NCBI GenBank assembly: GCA_017858515.1
Contig: JAFMBM010000004.1
Location: 32,546-96,545, forward strand
Reading direction: 5' to 3'
Source of the DNA: Cryomorphaceae bacterium
Lineage (GTDB): Bacteria > Bacteroidota > Bacteroidia > Flavobacteriales > Schleiferiaceae
DNA: 64,000 nucleotides
The notes under the pieces were generated by a model. That model was not told the origin of the DNA. It ran no database searches and saw nothing but the letters and a program-made list of their open reading frames with translations. A program made the translations under genes and the position numbers. Within the stretch, counting starts at the first letter, position 1. Each line of letters opens with the position of its first letter. Positions 1 to 9,682 of this stretch are shown here, piece by piece.

Positions 1-531
1 TTGGTTTCGTTCTTGGGTGGGATTGTAATTAGCTTCCCTTATGCCGTGTTTGAATTTTGGAGATTTATATCCCCAGGACTCAGTAAAACCGAAAAAAAGT
101 CAAGTAGGGGTATCGTTTTCTCAGCGAGCATACTCTTTTTTCTTGGTGTGGCCTTTGGTTATTATCTCATTGCGCCGCTTTCAGTTCAGTTTTTAGGCAG
201 CTACACCATTAGTGACGAAATTGTAAATAGAATTGATTTAACTTCATTCATTAAGACCATTACTTCCGTTACCTTGTCAAGTGGTATCCTGTTTGAATTG
301 CCAGTAATTGTGTTTTTTCTTAGTAGGGCGGGTATTTTAACACCCGCATGGATGAAGGCATACCGCAGGCATGCAATAGTTGTTGTTTTAATACTTTCTG
401 CCATTATTACACCTCCAGACATATTAAGCCAGATCTTAGTGAGTATTCCAGTAATACTTCTCTATGAACTGAGTATTGGTATAAGTCGAAGACAGGAAAC
501 AAGAAGACTTAAAAAAGAGATGGCCTTATGA
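1..531 (+). CDS. tatC: Sec-independent protein translocase TatC, 5' part missing
   Basis: Multi-spanning membrane component of the twin-arginine translocase, which receives folded proteins carrying an RR signal peptide. The 176 residues present contain the TatC transmembrane segments, with conserved-looking loops such as FWRFISPGL and, late in the protein, the ITPPD loop. TatC is normally about 250-280 residues, so the N-terminal third lies outside the window; the TTG at base 1 is probably internal. The stop overlaps the lptB start (ATGA), so the two are cotranscribed. A substrate is visible in the window: the metallophosphatase at 32060-32968 has an N-terminal NRREFLK twin-arginine motif. 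Confidence 0.93.
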   Translation: MVSFLGGIVISFPYAVFEFWRFISPGLSKTEKKSSRGIVFSASILFFLGVAFGYYLIAPLSVQFLGSYTISDEIVNRIDLTSFIKTITSVTLSSGILFELPVIVFFLSRAGILTPAWMKAYRRHAIVVVLILSAIITPPDILSQILVSIPVILLYELSIGISRRQETRRLKKEMAL

Positions 532-1271
532 TGACTTTGCGTGCAGAAGGATTAATTAAGCGCTATCGAAAAAGAAGCGTCGTAAAGGGTGTGTCTTTTG
601 AAGTGAAACAAGGTGAAATTGTTGGTTTACTAGGGCCGAATGGAGCCGGTAAGACTACTTCTTTTTATATGACCGTTGGACTAATAAAACCCAATGAGGG
701 CAGGGTTATGTTGGATGACGTTGAGATTACAAATGATCCTATGTACGTTAGAGCGAAGAAAGGAATTGGATATCTCGCTCAAGAAGCCTCTGTTTTTAGG
801 AAATTGAGTGTAGAACAAAATATCTTGGCTGTTCTGCAGATGACTTCTTTATCTCGCGATCAGCAGCAGGAAAAATTGGAATCGCTTTTGAATGAATTTA
901 GTCTTCAGCATATCCGCACAAACAGAGGAGATTTATTGAGTGGAGGGGAGAGAAGAAGAACGGAAATAGCTAGAGCACTCGCGGTAAGTCCTAAATTTAT
1001 TCTATTAGATGAACCTTTTGCAGGTGTAGATCCGATTGCAGTTGAAGATATTCAGCAGATTGTAGCTGGTCTAAAGCAGAAGAATATTGGAATTTTAATA
1101 ACCGATCATAACGTTCAAGAAACACTGGCTATAACTAATAGAACCTACTTAATGTTTGAGGGCAGTATTCTTAAGTCGGGCTCAGCCGAAGAGTTGGCAG
1201 AAGATGAACAGGTTCGTAAAGTGTATCTCGGAAAGAATTTTGAACTTCGGAAAAAGAATTTCGAGTTTTAA
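528..1271 (+). CDS. lptB: LPS export ABC transporter ATP-binding protein LptB
   Basis: Cytoplasmic ATPase that powers lipopolysaccharide extraction from the inner membrane together with LptF/LptG. The 247 residues show Walker [11 protein letters not shown]-loop [12 protein letters not shown], signature LSGGERRR, Walker [14 protein letters not shown] and the switch His in ITDHN. The combination [14 protein letters not shown] is characteristic of LptB rather than of other small ABC ATPases. The start is ATG at 528 (a second ATG follows at 531) and overlaps the tatC stop. Its stop overlaps the stop of the convergent tsaC-like gene by four bases, leaving no room for a terminator. Confidence 0.93.
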   Translation: MMTLRAEGLIKRYRKRSVVKGVSFEVKQGEIVGLLGPNGAGKTTSFYMTVGLIKPNEGRVMLDDVEITNDPMYVRAKKGIGYLAQEASVFRKLSVEQNILAVLQMTSLSRDQQQEKLESLLNEFSLQHIRTNRGDLLSGGERRRTEIARALAVSPKFILLDEPFAGVDPIAVEDIQQIVAGLKQKNIGILITDHNVQETLAITNRTYLMFEGSILKSGSAEELAEDEQVRKVYLGKNFELRKKNFEF

Positions 1272-2233
1272 AATCGAGTTGCAGCGGCTCTTTGAAGACG
1301 ATCATTTATAGCTAAGCCTAAGCCTTCCTCTGGCATACGATGTGCAATTATTCGCTTACAATTACTTTTTCCTAAGTAACGTAGAGATTCAAAAAGATTA
1401 GTGGCTGCTTCATTTAAATCTCCATTTAAGCTCAATTGAATATAAGGATGATTCATTTGCTTAGGATGGATTTTGAACAAACTTAAAAAGGCACAATCTT
1501 CGTCTGGAAGAAAGTTGTGCCACTCTTGTTCTGAAAATAATTCAATAGGAATCCCGGGCGAATAATGAGCAGATAACATTCCAGGAGACAATGCTTTAGG
1601 TCCGTTAACTTCAATTGCCAAGTTATATCCAAACCAAGTTTCTAAATCCTCTTTGGTTGTGCTACCAAACCTTCGTATCACAGGTTTGTCTCCTGTGCAA
1701 TCGAGAATAGTAGATTCTACACCTAATTTGCAGCTTCCTCCATCTAAAATATAAGGAATACGATCTTTAAGTTGGTCAAATACATGGGTGGAATTTGTAG
1801 GGCTAGTCATTCCAAAAAGATTAGCGCTAGGTGCGGCTAAGGGGAAGTCTATTGCCCTTAGTAATTCTAGAGTTAGAGGATGATTCGGAATTCGAAATGC
1901 AAAGCTTCTTAGTCCTGAAGTAGTGATGTCTGGGATCTCATTTGACTTTTCGACGATGTAAGTAAGTGGACCTGGACTAAACCTTTCTACTAAATCTTTG
2001 AGATAGGGTGGGGTTGTTTTCAGTATGCTTTGAATTCTCTTGAAATTTGGAAAGTGAAGTATTAATGGATTAAAACTGGGTCGTTTTTTTGCATCATAAA
2101 TTTTAGCGACAGCTAAAGGATTTAGTCCATTTCCAGCCAAACCGTAGACTGTTTCCGTTGGAATGGAAACCAATTCGCCTAATTTTAATAGACGGATAGC
2201 TTCCGATAGATCCTTTCCAATTTGGGTTTTCAA
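1268..2233 (-). CDS. tsaC: L-threonylcarbamoyladenylate synthase, Sua5 type
   Basis: Makes threonylcarbamoyl-AMP from Thr, bicarbonate and ATP, the first step of the universal t6A37 tRNA modification. The 321 residues contain the YrdC domain (residues about 1-200; [52 protein letters not shown]) and the extra C-terminal Sua5 domain after about residue 215 ([11 protein letters not shown]). The start appears to be TTG at 2233, overlapping the apaG stop as TTGA, consistent with coupling. A second, shorter YrdC-fold protein lies at 15771-16394; this one, with the Sua5 extension, is the better t6A candidate. Confidence 0.92.
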   Translation of the reverse strand: MKTQIGKDLSEAIRLLKLGELVSIPTETVYGLAGNGLNPLAVAKIYDAKKRPSFNPLILHFPNFKRIQSILKTTPPYLKDLVERFSPGPLTYIVEKSNEIPDITTSGLRSFAFRIPNHPLTLELLRAIDFPLAAPSANLFGMTSPTNSTHVFDQLKDRIPYILDGGSCKLGVESTILDCTGDKPVIRRFGSTTKEDLETWFGYNLAIEVNGPKALSPGMLSAHYSPGIPIELFSEQEWHNFLPDEDCAFLSLFKIHPKQMNHPYIQLSLNGDLNEAATNLFESLRYLGKSNCKRIIAHRMPEEGLGLAINDRLQRAAATRF

Positions 2234-2616
2234 TTCCTCGAAAAATCTGTTGTCAGTTGAAAAGTAGGTATGTTGGCCGAAAATTTAGTCATGTCATCCA
2301 ATTTCTGAAACATGTAAATTCCCTTCATTGCACCGACAAAACCAACTATCCCAACACCTGAAGAATACTCAAAACTTTCACCTGGATGAAGAATGGGCTT
2401 TAAACCCACAACGCCCTTTCCTTCAACTATATAAGATTGTTTATCGCTATCAAATATCATCCATTTTCTGGATAGTAAACGAATGCTGTAATTGGAGAGG
2501 TTAAGAATCTCTATGGTATAACTGAAAAAATGCTGATTCCCAAAAGGCGTTTGCTGCCTTCCTCTGTAAGAAGGGGTGACTCGAATTTGAATTAAGGGTT
2601 GAATTGACCTTTCCAA
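2230..2616 (-). CDS. apaG: ApaG-family protein
   Basis: Single-domain beta-sandwich protein of 128 residues, the usual ApaG length. Typical features are FSYTIEILNLSNYSIRLLSRKW, the VVGLKPILHPGESFEYSSG region and GIYMFQKLD. ApaG is linked genetically to Co2+/Mg2+ and Ap4A phenotypes in enterobacteria, but its biochemical role is not settled. The start is TTG at 2616, a few bases after the stop of the DUF3667 gene; no ATG in the same frame fits the family's N-terminus. It sits inside a leftward run (plug protein, DUF3667, apaG, tsaC) with almost no spacing. Confidence 0.9.
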   Translation of the reverse strand: MERSIQPLIQIRVTPSYRGRQQTPFGNQHFFSYTIEILNLSNYSIRLLSRKWMIFDSDKQSYIVEGKGVVGLKPILHPGESFEYSSGVGIVGFVGAMKGIYMFQKLDDMTKFSANIPTFQLTTDFSRN

Positions 2617-2618
2617 CT

Positions 2619-3599
2619 TTATAGAGAATAAACGGCTAAACCAATAGATACGATGGTGAAGATAGCAGACATTAGTATAAATCCAAACGCTGCGCCAAAA
2701 AATTTAAATAGTCTTTTAGTAGTCGTTTGTTGATAGAATGATTTAAACCCAAGCCATAAATAAAGGGTGTAAATTATCATAATAGGCACTAATATGTCTA
2801 TTTCCAGAAAGAAAGAGAGGGCCTGAACCAAAGAATACAAGAAGAAAATAAATGCGTGGTTATAGAGAATGAAGATGACATGATCTACCAAAAGGATATC
2901 AGGGGAACGTATGTACAAGAGCTTCATCCAAAGAGCAAAAAATGGAACGAATACGAGGAAAACAATTAAAAGCTCGTCAAGAATACTTGCAATAAATTGA
3001 CTGTATGTCATTTTACCTATATTAAAAAAGATCTGATACATCAATCGGTTTTGGAAAGTGGTTGCCAATCCCATTTTATTCAGTCCTATTTCTGCGGGCT
3101 CAGATGAATTTTCAAAGGCATACTGAGCGATATCATCTTCAGAATACGACGGTAGATCTACTGTGTCATTTACTGTATTTATGGAATCTTCGTCAAAATT
3201 GAATTGAATAAAGTTCTCATTACTTTCTTCTAAATTAAGGTCTGCTCTCGCCTTAATGGGCAATGAGTCGGTTGGTTGAATAGCAAGCTGCAAGCGGTTT
3301 AAGGCAACGGAAACAAGCAAAAACCATATAAAAAGACGCAAGGGATGTACAATTCTAGCACGGCGCCCCGCAATAAACTCTTTTGCCAGAAATCCTGGTT
3401 TGAAGAGGAGTGGTACCATTGAATTTCTTAGTCGAGAATCGCTACTAAATAATGATGCTGCAGCAAAGGCAATCATTGACCCCAGGGTTAAACGTCGAGT
3501 GTCATTAATTTGTCCGCAATTTGGACAAAAGTTTTCGCCATGCAGAAGTTTACTACAATTCAGACACTTTTTACCTTTAAATGTATTCGATTCCCACAT
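2619..3599 (-). CDS. DUF3667 zinc-ribbon membrane protein
   Basis: Integral membrane protein of a Bacteroidota family (DUF3667) without known function. The N-terminus has a zinc ribbon, CLNCSKLL followed by CPNCGQ (residues about 11-31), then the conserved segment around KPGFLAKEFIAGRRARIVHPLRLF. Several transmembrane helices follow in the C-terminal half, separated from the N-terminus by an acidic soluble stretch of about 90 residues. I place the start at ATG 3599, which shares bases with the stop of the upstream gene (TGATG); a TTG one codon upstream is less likely. Confidence 0.82.
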   Translation of the reverse strand: MWESNTFKGKKCLNCSKLLHGENFCPNCGQINDTRRLTLGSMIAFAAASLFSSDSRLRNSMVPLLFKPGFLAKEFIAGRRARIVHPLRLFIWFLLVSVALNRLQLAIQPTDSLPIKARADLNLEESNENFIQFNFDEDSINTVNDTVDLPSYSEDDIAQYAFENSSEPAEIGLNKMGLATTFQNRLMYQIFFNIGKMTYSQFIASILDELLIVFLVFVPFFALWMKLLYIRSPDILLVDHVIFILYNHAFIFFLYSLVQALSFFLEIDILVPIMIIYTLYLWLGFKSFYQQTTTKRLFKFFGAAFGFILMSAIFTIVSIGLAVYSL

Positions 3600-4903
3600 C
3601 AATACAAGTCGCTAGAAGAAAATTGGCTGAACGCAATAACTCTATCGTACCGCAAGCCTATTTCGCGGTGATAGGCAATAAGCTGATAGGAATTCTCTGT
3701 TTCCCAGTGATTTCCCTCTAAATCATCTAAACTAAGCCCTGAATTTGGAGATTCAGCTAATGAATACATATAATTGTAATAGCCTTGCTTCAGAAGAATT
3801 TTTTTTCGATAAACGCCCAAGGAGTAATCATAAGTCATTTTATAGCTTTCAAGACATGTCCAATTCGAGAAAGCACCTGTTACATATGCGTCTTCGTTTC
3901 TAAAGGGCTCTTCGATCTTTAGAAAAAAATCCACCCAAACATAGTCCGATTCGGTCTGATTATCCGTCCCTGTGGTTGTTCGAATGACAAACATTCCATT
4001 GATATCATCCCAAGTGGTATACCGGTTAATTGCTCTTGATTGATCGGTTTCTAAATAATAGGTAAGATTAGTATCGAGCTCAATTTTTCGGATGTTCATG
4101 CTGAGATTCCGATCATCTTTGGTATCAAAAACCCTCCATTCATTTCCACCCGGAAATTGATTTTCTAGGTCGAAGTCATAATTCAAGAGGTAGTTTTGAA
4201 TAAATCTAGGCTTCAGATTATCAATGGAAGAAGCCCAAGATTGATTTTGTAAAAGACTCACATGTAGATCCGTAAATGCATTTGGGATTTCATAACCTGA
4301 ATGATTCAAATTAAAATCAAGCTCTTGATGCGTGTCCATTGTTTCTACTTTAGATGGCCTCCGAATTCTTCCTGAAAAGTTGGCAATTTCTTCATAAATA
4401 ACAAAACGCTTTGTTAATATCGGCTCATCCACTTTGTCTTTATACACTACCAGCAGATAGTTTCCTGATAAAATTGGTTGAATTTGCGCATTAGGGATTC
4501 TCAGGGAATAATGGGTGTAGGGGACATAAGTGTTGAATGAATATGCAAATTCTGTGATAAAGTAGTCCTGATAGCCTTCGAGATATTGACTTTTCATCAA
4601 GTCAGAAGGTGTCCAATCTGCATTACAATGCACAATAGTATAGTTGTAAGTAGTGCTTTGAGCCTTCAAATCGTCGAAATGGAGCTCCAAGGTCTGTCTA
4701 CTTTGCAATAGAATTGCAGGAAATGCAAGAATGTCGTTGGAGGGAAAAAGCTGAACTGTTTTAATATGGTCTCTATATATCTTGTCTTTAAAATCTATAT
4801 TAAAGTCTTGATTTCCAATTGCATTTACTGTCAATTGAAGAAAAAAGCCAAAGTAAATCAGCAGCAAAGAACCAAATGGGATTTGCAAATGTTTGAAGTT
4901 CAT
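3599..4903 (-). CDS. Type IX secretion system plug protein (DUF5103 family)
   Basis: Secreted protein of 434 residues with a signal peptide (hydrophobic residues about 9-28). Family-typical parts are YRDHIKTVQLFPSNDILAFPAILLQS near the N-terminus and the YNYTIVHCNADWTPSDLMKSQYLEG region, followed by immunoglobulin-like beta-strand sequence. DUF5103 proteins include the plug that closes the periplasmic side of the SprA translocon in type IX secretion. Its presence implies a T9SS and supports a Flavobacteriia-like host. It is the first gene of a leftward operon and divergent from nqrA. Confidence 0.82.
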   Translation of the reverse strand: MNFKHLQIPFGSLLLIYFGFFLQLTVNAIGNQDFNIDFKDKIYRDHIKTVQLFPSNDILAFPAILLQSRQTLELHFDDLKAQSTTYNYTIVHCNADWTPSDLMKSQYLEGYQDYFITEFAYSFNTYVPYTHYSLRIPNAQIQPILSGNYLLVVYKDKVDEPILTKRFVIYEEIANFSGRIRRPSKVETMDTHQELDFNLNHSGYEIPNAFTDLHVSLLQNQSWASSIDNLKPRFIQNYLLNYDFDLENQFPGGNEWRVFDTKDDRNLSMNIRKIELDTNLTYYLETDQSRAINRYTTWDDINGMFVIRTTTGTDNQTESDYVWVDFFLKIEEPFRNEDAYVTGAFSNWTCLESYKMTYDYSLGVYRKKILLKQGYYNYMYSLAESPNSGLSLDDLEGNHWETENSYQLIAYHREIGLRYDRVIAFSQFSSSDLY

Positions 4904-4969
4904 ATTTTCTTTTTTTCTATTCTGTGATAGAATAATGAAGATTTAATCGCAATGCTATGCACAAATTTC

Positions 4970-4977
4970 TAATTTTG
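4970..4977 (+). promoter_or_regulatory. Candidate -7 element of the nqr promoter
   Basis: TAATTTTG matches the Bacteroidota -7 consensus TAnnTTTG and ends 22 bases before the nqrA ATG. I see no clear TTG box at the usual distance upstream, so only half of the promoter is supported. Confidence 0.45.
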
Positions 4978-4999
4978 CCCGCGAAAATCACCGTACAAT

Positions 5000-6352
5000 A
5001 TGTCTAAAGACATCCGGATTAAACGCGGCCTCAATATTAAGCTTAAAGGGGCTGCCGACAAGATCCTTGCCACTTTTAACCCACCGGGTATTTATGCCAT
5101 CAAACCAGATGACTTTAAGGGAATCAATCCCAAATTAGTTGTGAAGGAAGGAGATGAAGTACTTGCTGGGCAACCCATCATGTTTGATAAAAACATGGAT
5201 AGCGTAAAATTCTGTTCTCCTGTTAGTGGAGAAATAACGGAAATCGTAAGAGGGGCCAAAAGAAAGTTACTAGAAATTCGAATTCTTCCTGATCAGGATT
5301 TGAAATATGTAAATTTTCAAGCCCATTCGCCATCCGACTTGAGTCGAGAGAAAATCGTTGAGACTCTTTTGGAATCGGGTGTATGGCCATTTATTAGGCA
5401 AAGACCCTATGGTGTAATAGCGAATCCAAAAGATTCACCCAAGAGTATTCACATTTCTTGTTTTGACTCAAATCCTTTAGCTCCAGATGTAGATTTCACG
5501 CTACATGGACTAGAACAGGAGTTCAATATTGGTTTAGAGGCCTTAAAGAAACTAACCTCAGGCAAAATACACTTGAACGTTGATGGATCTACGAATCCGG
5601 ACAAGGCGTTTACAGGTGCTAAGGGGGTGCAGATCAATAAATTTAGAGGTCCTCATCCTGCAGGAAACGTGGGTGTTCAGATTCACCACATTGGGCCGCT
5701 TAACAAAGGTGAACTAATTTGGTATTTGTATCCACAAGATGTGGTTTGTATTGGTCGTCTATTTGCTAATGGAAAGGCTGATTTTACCCGTATTATTGCT
5801 TTGGCTGGAAGCGAATTTACTAAGCCAAGATATGTTAGAACCCTTCCTGGTGCTCAGGTTAAGCCTATGTTAGCCGATAATTTGAAAGACGGGAATGTTC
5901 GCATTATCAGTGGAAACGTATTAACGGGTACACGGATAGAAAAGGATGGTTTTCTAGGCTTTTACGATACTCAGATTACTTCTATAATAGAAGGAGATCA
6001 ACCTGAATTCTTTGGATGGTTGTTACCTGATCCAAACAAATTTAGCAACTCAAGAACATTACTTTCTTGGCTTCAACCCAATAAAGAATATGTTTTAGAT
6101 ACCAATATGCACGGTGAGGAGAGGGCTTTTGTTGTTACTGAAGAGTATGAAAAAGTATTTCCTTTCGACATTTATCCTGTTCAACTGCTGAAAGCGATGT
6201 TAGCAGAGGATATTGAAAGAATGGAGCAACTAGGAATTTATGAGGTAACGGAAGAAGACTTTGCTTTGTGTGAAGTTGTTTGTACTTCAAAAATCCCATT
6301 GCAATCTATTGTAAAGGAGGGATTGGAATTGGTTAGAAAAGAATTGAGCTAG
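5000..6352 (+). CDS. nqrA: Na+-translocating NADH:quinone reductase subunit A
   Basis: Peripheral, cytoplasm-facing subunit of the sodium-pumping NADH:quinone oxidoreductase, 450 residues, the expected length. The N-terminus (IRIKRGLNIKLKGAA) and segments such as VVKEGDEVLAGQPIMFDK, FCSPVSGEI and RPYGVIANP are diagnostic; the barrel-sandwich start resembles RnfC. First gene of a complete nqrABCDEF operon with the canonical order and short spacers. The complex takes electrons from NADH at NqrF and reduces quinone while exporting Na+, which suits a marine organism. Confidence 0.97.
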   Translation: MSKDIRIKRGLNIKLKGAADKILATFNPPGIYAIKPDDFKGINPKLVVKEGDEVLAGQPIMFDKNMDSVKFCSPVSGEITEIVRGAKRKLLEIRILPDQDLKYVNFQAHSPSDLSREKIVETLLESGVWPFIRQRPYGVIANPKDSPKSIHISCFDSNPLAPDVDFTLHGLEQEFNIGLEALKKLTSGKIHLNVDGSTNPDKAFTGAKGVQINKFRGPHPAGNVGVQIHHIGPLNKGELIWYLYPQDVVCIGRLFANGKADFTRIIALAGSEFTKPRYVRTLPGAQVKPMLADNLKDGNVRIISGNVLTGTRIEKDGFLGFYDTQITSIIEGDQPEFFGWLLPDPNKFSNSRTLLSWLQPNKEYVLDTNMHGEERAFVVTEEYEKVFPFDIYPVQLLKAMLAEDIERMEQLGIYEVTEEDFALCEVVCTSKIPLQSIVKEGLELVRKELS

Positions 6353-6366
6353 TAAATTATTTATAA

Positions 6367-7563
6367 ATGAAGGCAGCACGTAAGTTATTGGATAGTATCC
6401 GTCCTCATTTTGAGAAAGGAGGAAAGCTAGAGAAGTTTTACCCAGCCTATGACGCGTTTGAAACCTTTGCTTTTGTTCCAGGACACACGACTCATGCAGG
6501 GGCTCATATTCGAGATGGCATAGATCTTAAAAGAACAATGGTAACGGTCATTTTTGCCATGGTTCCAGCGCTACTTTTTGGAATATGGAATGTTGGATTT
6601 CAGCACTTTACAGCATTAGGTACCATAGATACAAAAGAGTTTCTAGATTTAATGCTCTTCGGTTCATGGAAAGTATTGCCCATGGTGGTAGTTTCATATG
6701 GAGTGGGTTTAACAGTAGAGTTCATTTTCGGAATTATTAAAAAGCACAGTATCAACGAGGGGTATTTGGTTTCTGGAATGTTAATTCCCTTGATCATGCC
6801 AGTTGATATTCCTTTGTGGATGGTTGCTGTATCAGTAGTTTTTGCTGTTGTAATTGGAAAGGAGGTGTTTGGTGGAACTGGAATGAATATTCTTAATCCA
6901 GCTTTAACAGCCCGTGCTTTTGCCTTTTTTGCCTATCCCTCATGGATGTCTGGAGATAAAGTATGGGTAAATACCGCAGATGGTGCTGTAGTAGATGGAT
7001 ACTCTGGCGCAACCATTTTGGGTAACTTGGCTACAACAGGAACAACAGGTTCAGCCTATGCAGATTGGAGTGTAGCTGAAATGGTTATAGGTACCATTCC
7101 TGGTTCTATTGGTGAGACGTCTAAAATTGCAATTCTAATAGGGGCAGCTATATTATTAGTCACTGGAATAGCTAGTTGGAGAATCATGTTGGCATCCGCC
7201 GTTGGCGCTTTAACAATGGGATTCATTTTTAACCTGGCTGCGCCACACATGATTACTGAAGTTCAGAGAAACTTCATGGCTATTCCCTATTGGCAGCACT
7301 TAATTATTGGTAGCTGGATGTTTGCAACTGTATTTATGGCAACAGATCCTGTATCGGCGGCTCAAACTCCTACAGGTAAGCTTTGGTATGGATTCCTCAT
7401 AGGCTTCCTTGGAATTATGATTAGAGTTTTTAACCCAGCATATCCTGAGGGAATGATGTTGGCTATTTTATTAATGAATGTTTTCGCGCCCACTATTGAT
7501 CATTATGTAGTTGAGTCGAATGTTAAGAGGAGATTAAAACGAGTAAAAGCTGTAGCACAATGA
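6367..7563 (+). CDS. nqrB: Na+-translocating NADH:quinone reductase subunit B
   Basis: Membrane subunit (398 residues, about ten helices) that forms much of the Na+ path and carries covalently bound FMN. The flavinylation motif is visible as YSGAT, with the FMN-accepting threonine at residue 216. The segment GGTGMNILNPALTARAFAFFAYP is typical of NqrB/RnfD. The last codons overlap the nqrC start (ATGA). ApbE, the enzyme that attaches this FMN, is encoded just downstream of the operon at 11048-12046. Confidence 0.97.
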   Translation: MKAARKLLDSIRPHFEKGGKLEKFYPAYDAFETFAFVPGHTTHAGAHIRDGIDLKRTMVTVIFAMVPALLFGIWNVGFQHFTALGTIDTKEFLDLMLFGSWKVLPMVVVSYGVGLTVEFIFGIIKKHSINEGYLVSGMLIPLIMPVDIPLWMVAVSVVFAVVIGKEVFGGTGMNILNPALTARAFAFFAYPSWMSGDKVWVNTADGAVVDGYSGATILGNLATTGTTGSAYADWSVAEMVIGTIPGSIGETSKIAILIGAAILLVTGIASWRIMLASAVGALTMGFIFNLAAPHMITEVQRNFMAIPYWQHLIIGSWMFATVFMATDPVSAAQTPTGKLWYGFLIGFLGIMIRVFNPAYPEGMMLAILLMNVFAPTIDHYVVESNVKRRLKRVKAVAQ

Positions 7564-8345
7564 AACTAGATGTAAATAGCAATGGCTACACATTCATTTT
7601 CGCTGCCGTTCTTGTAATATTAGTTGCTGCAATGCTTTCTATTGCTGCAACTAGTCTAAAGACGAAGCAGGATATGAATGTTGAAATGGAAAAGAAACAA
7701 AACATTCTAATGTCGCTCGGAATGACCGTGACTCGAGATGAGGCAGAGGAACTTTATGGTTCTATTATACAGGAGGAAATTGTACTTCTGAACGGAGTTC
7801 CTCAGGAAGGTGGAGTAGGTGCTTTCGAAATCGATATGGCTGAAGAATTGAAGAAGGGAGTTTCCGAAAGAAACTTACCGCTATATGTCGCTAGTTTCGA
7901 AGGAACTACATCCTATATTGTTCCTTTAAGAGGAAAAGGCTTGTGGGGCCCGATTTGGGGCTACGTAGCCTTGGAAGCAGATTTAAGTACAGTTAAAGGC
8001 GCCACCTTCGGGCACAAGACCGAAACCCCAGGTTTGGGTGCCGAGATTTCAACGCCTATTTTTCAAGATCAATTTGCTCAAAAGCGAATTATGGAAGACG
8101 GTAAATTTGTTAGTATAGAGGTTCGCAAGGGCGATGCTAATGGAGATCATCAAGTAAATGGAATTTCTGGAGGCACTATCACTTCGGTTGGAGTGGATGA
8201 TATGCTTAAAGATTGTTTAAAAGGGTACACCTCTTATTTTGATTTAAAGAAGGGTGAACAAAAGGCGGTGGAAGAGCCTGTTTTGGAGGAGACTATCCCC
8301 CAAGATAGTACCTCCGTAGTAGATGAAAAATTGGCGATTCTTTAA
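7560..8345 (+). CDS. nqrC: Na+-translocating NADH:quinone reductase subunit C
   Basis: Single-span subunit with a large periplasmic FMN-binding domain, 261 residues. The membrane anchor is residues about 10-30. The segments LRGKGLWGPIWGY and HKTETPGLGAEI are typical of the FMN-binding domain. The covalent FMN site reads GISGGTITS with the acceptor threonine at residue 206; the usual motif is SGAT, here with Gly in place of Ala. The C-terminus carries a Glu/Pro-rich extension of about 30 residues beyond the conserved domain. Confidence 0.96.
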   Translation: MKLDVNSNGYTFIFAAVLVILVAAMLSIAATSLKTKQDMNVEMEKKQNILMSLGMTVTRDEAEELYGSIIQEEIVLLNGVPQEGGVGAFEIDMAEELKKGVSERNLPLYVASFEGTTSYIVPLRGKGLWGPIWGYVALEADLSTVKGATFGHKTETPGLGAEISTPIFQDQFAQKRIMEDGKFVSIEVRKGDANGDHQVNGISGGTITSVGVDDMLKDCLKGYTSYFDLKKGEQKAVEEPVLEETIPQDSTSVVDEKLAIL

Positions 8346-8356
8346 TTCTAAGCGAA

Positions 8357-9046
8357 ATGAGTGAAGTAAAGACAGAAGTAGAAAAGAAGGTGAGTGAGCC
8401 TCTTTTCTCAAAAAAGAACAGACAGCTGATGAGCAGTCCGCTAAATGATGATAATCCTATTACCGTTCAAGTGTTAGGTATTTGTTCAGCATTGGCGATC
8501 ACGGTTAAATTAGAGCCAGCTATCGTAATGTCTCTTTCCGTTTTGTTTGTTTTAGCGGCTGGTAATGTGATCATTTCTCTCATGAGAAATTTAATTCCAA
8601 GTAGAATTAGGATTATCGTTCAATTGGTTGTTGTTGCCTCTCTAGTAATTTTAGTAGACCAAGTGCTTAAGGCCTATGTTTACGATGTGAGTAAACAATT
8701 ATCCGTGTTTGTAGGTCTTATTATAACTAATTGTATCATCATGGGCCGCTTTGAAGCATTTGCTTTAGGTAACACTCCTTGGAAATCTTTCTTAGATGGA
8801 ATAGGAAACGCTCTTGGGTATGGGTGGATATTAATTGCGGTTGCTTTTTTTAGAGAATTATTAGGCTCTGGGACTTTATTTAACGTGCAGATTATTCCTT
8901 TGTCGTGGTATATCAATCCTCAAACAGGTGAAGGTTTTTATGCCAATAATGGAATGATGCTTTTGCCTCCAATGGCCCTTATCACTGTTGGTATTATCAT
9001 CTGGATTCAGCGCTCAAGGAATACTAAACTCATCGAAAACGCTTAA
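8357..9046 (+). CDS. nqrD: Na+-translocating NADH:quinone reductase subunit D
   Basis: Integral membrane subunit, 229 residues with six predicted helices, homologous to RnfE. Family signatures are [17 protein letters not shown] near the N-terminus and [17 protein letters not shown], which contains a Cys contributing to the intramembrane iron site that NqrD and NqrE share. The N-terminus is about 25 residues longer and charged, a common feature in this phylum. It lies 11 bases after nqrC and 4 bases before nqrE. Confidence 0.96.
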   Translation: MSEVKTEVEKKVSEPLFSKKNRQLMSSPLNDDNPITVQVLGICSALAITVKLEPAIVMSLSVLFVLAAGNVIISLMRNLIPSRIRIIVQLVVVASLVILVDQVLKAYVYDVSKQLSVFVGLIITNCIIMGRFEAFALGNTPWKSFLDGIGNALGYGWILIAVAFFRELLGSGTLFNVQIIPLSWYINPQTGEGFYANNGMMLLPPMALITVGIIIWIQRSRNTKLIENA

Positions 9047-9050
9047 AGAA

Positions 9051-9671
9051 ATGCAAGAGCTTCTAAATATATTTGTAAAATCAATATTCGTAGAGAATAT
9101 GATTTTTGCCTATTTCTTGGGCATGTGTTCCTATTTAGCTGTATCAAAAACAGTAAAGACGGCAGTAGGTCTTGGTGCTGCAGTTATTTTTGTTTTGGGT
9201 GTAACAGTCCCAGTAAACTGGTTGCTTGAGAACTATGTTCTTCAACAGGGTGCCTTGGCGAAATGGCTCGGACCTACGTTTGCGGAAGTAGATTTGAGTT
9301 TTCTATCCTTTATTATGTTCATTGCAGTAATTGCCTCCATCGTACAGTTGGTTGAAATGGTAGTTGAGAAATTTGCTCCAGCATTGTATTCTGCCTTGGG
9401 AATTTTTCTTCCACTAATTGCTGTAAACTGCTCAATTTTGGGAGGTGCTCTTTTTATGCAAGAAAGAGCATATGGAACTATTACAGAGGCCACCGTTTAT
9501 GGACTGGGTTCTGGGATAGGATGGTTTTTAGCTATTGTTGCAATTGCAGCCATTCGCGAGAAAATCAAGTATTCAAATGTACCAGCCCCGCTTAGAGGTT
9601 TAGGTATTACGTTCATTCTGACAGGCTTAATGGGCATCGCGTTCATGAGTTTTATGGGTATTAAACTCTAA
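9051..9671 (+). CDS. nqrE: Na+-translocating NADH:quinone reductase subunit E
   Basis: Integral membrane subunit, 206 residues from the ATG at 9051 ([17 protein letters not shown]). The reading frame is open farther upstream to 8988, but that part lies inside nqrD, and the family's N-terminus fits only the 9051 start. The [15 protein letters not shown] and [16 protein letters not shown] segments carry the two conserved cysteines of the inverted-repeat membrane fold that hosts the iron centre with NqrD. Homologous to RnfA. Confidence 0.96.
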   Translation: MQELLNIFVKSIFVENMIFAYFLGMCSYLAVSKTVKTAVGLGAAVIFVLGVTVPVNWLLENYVLQQGALAKWLGPTFAEVDLSFLSFIMFIAVIASIVQLVEMVVEKFAPALYSALGIFLPLIAVNCSILGGALFMQERAYGTITEATVYGLGSGIGWFLAIVAIAAIREKIKYSNVPAPLRGLGITFILTGLMGIAFMSFMGIKL

Positions 9672-9682
9672 TTATAGTTCAT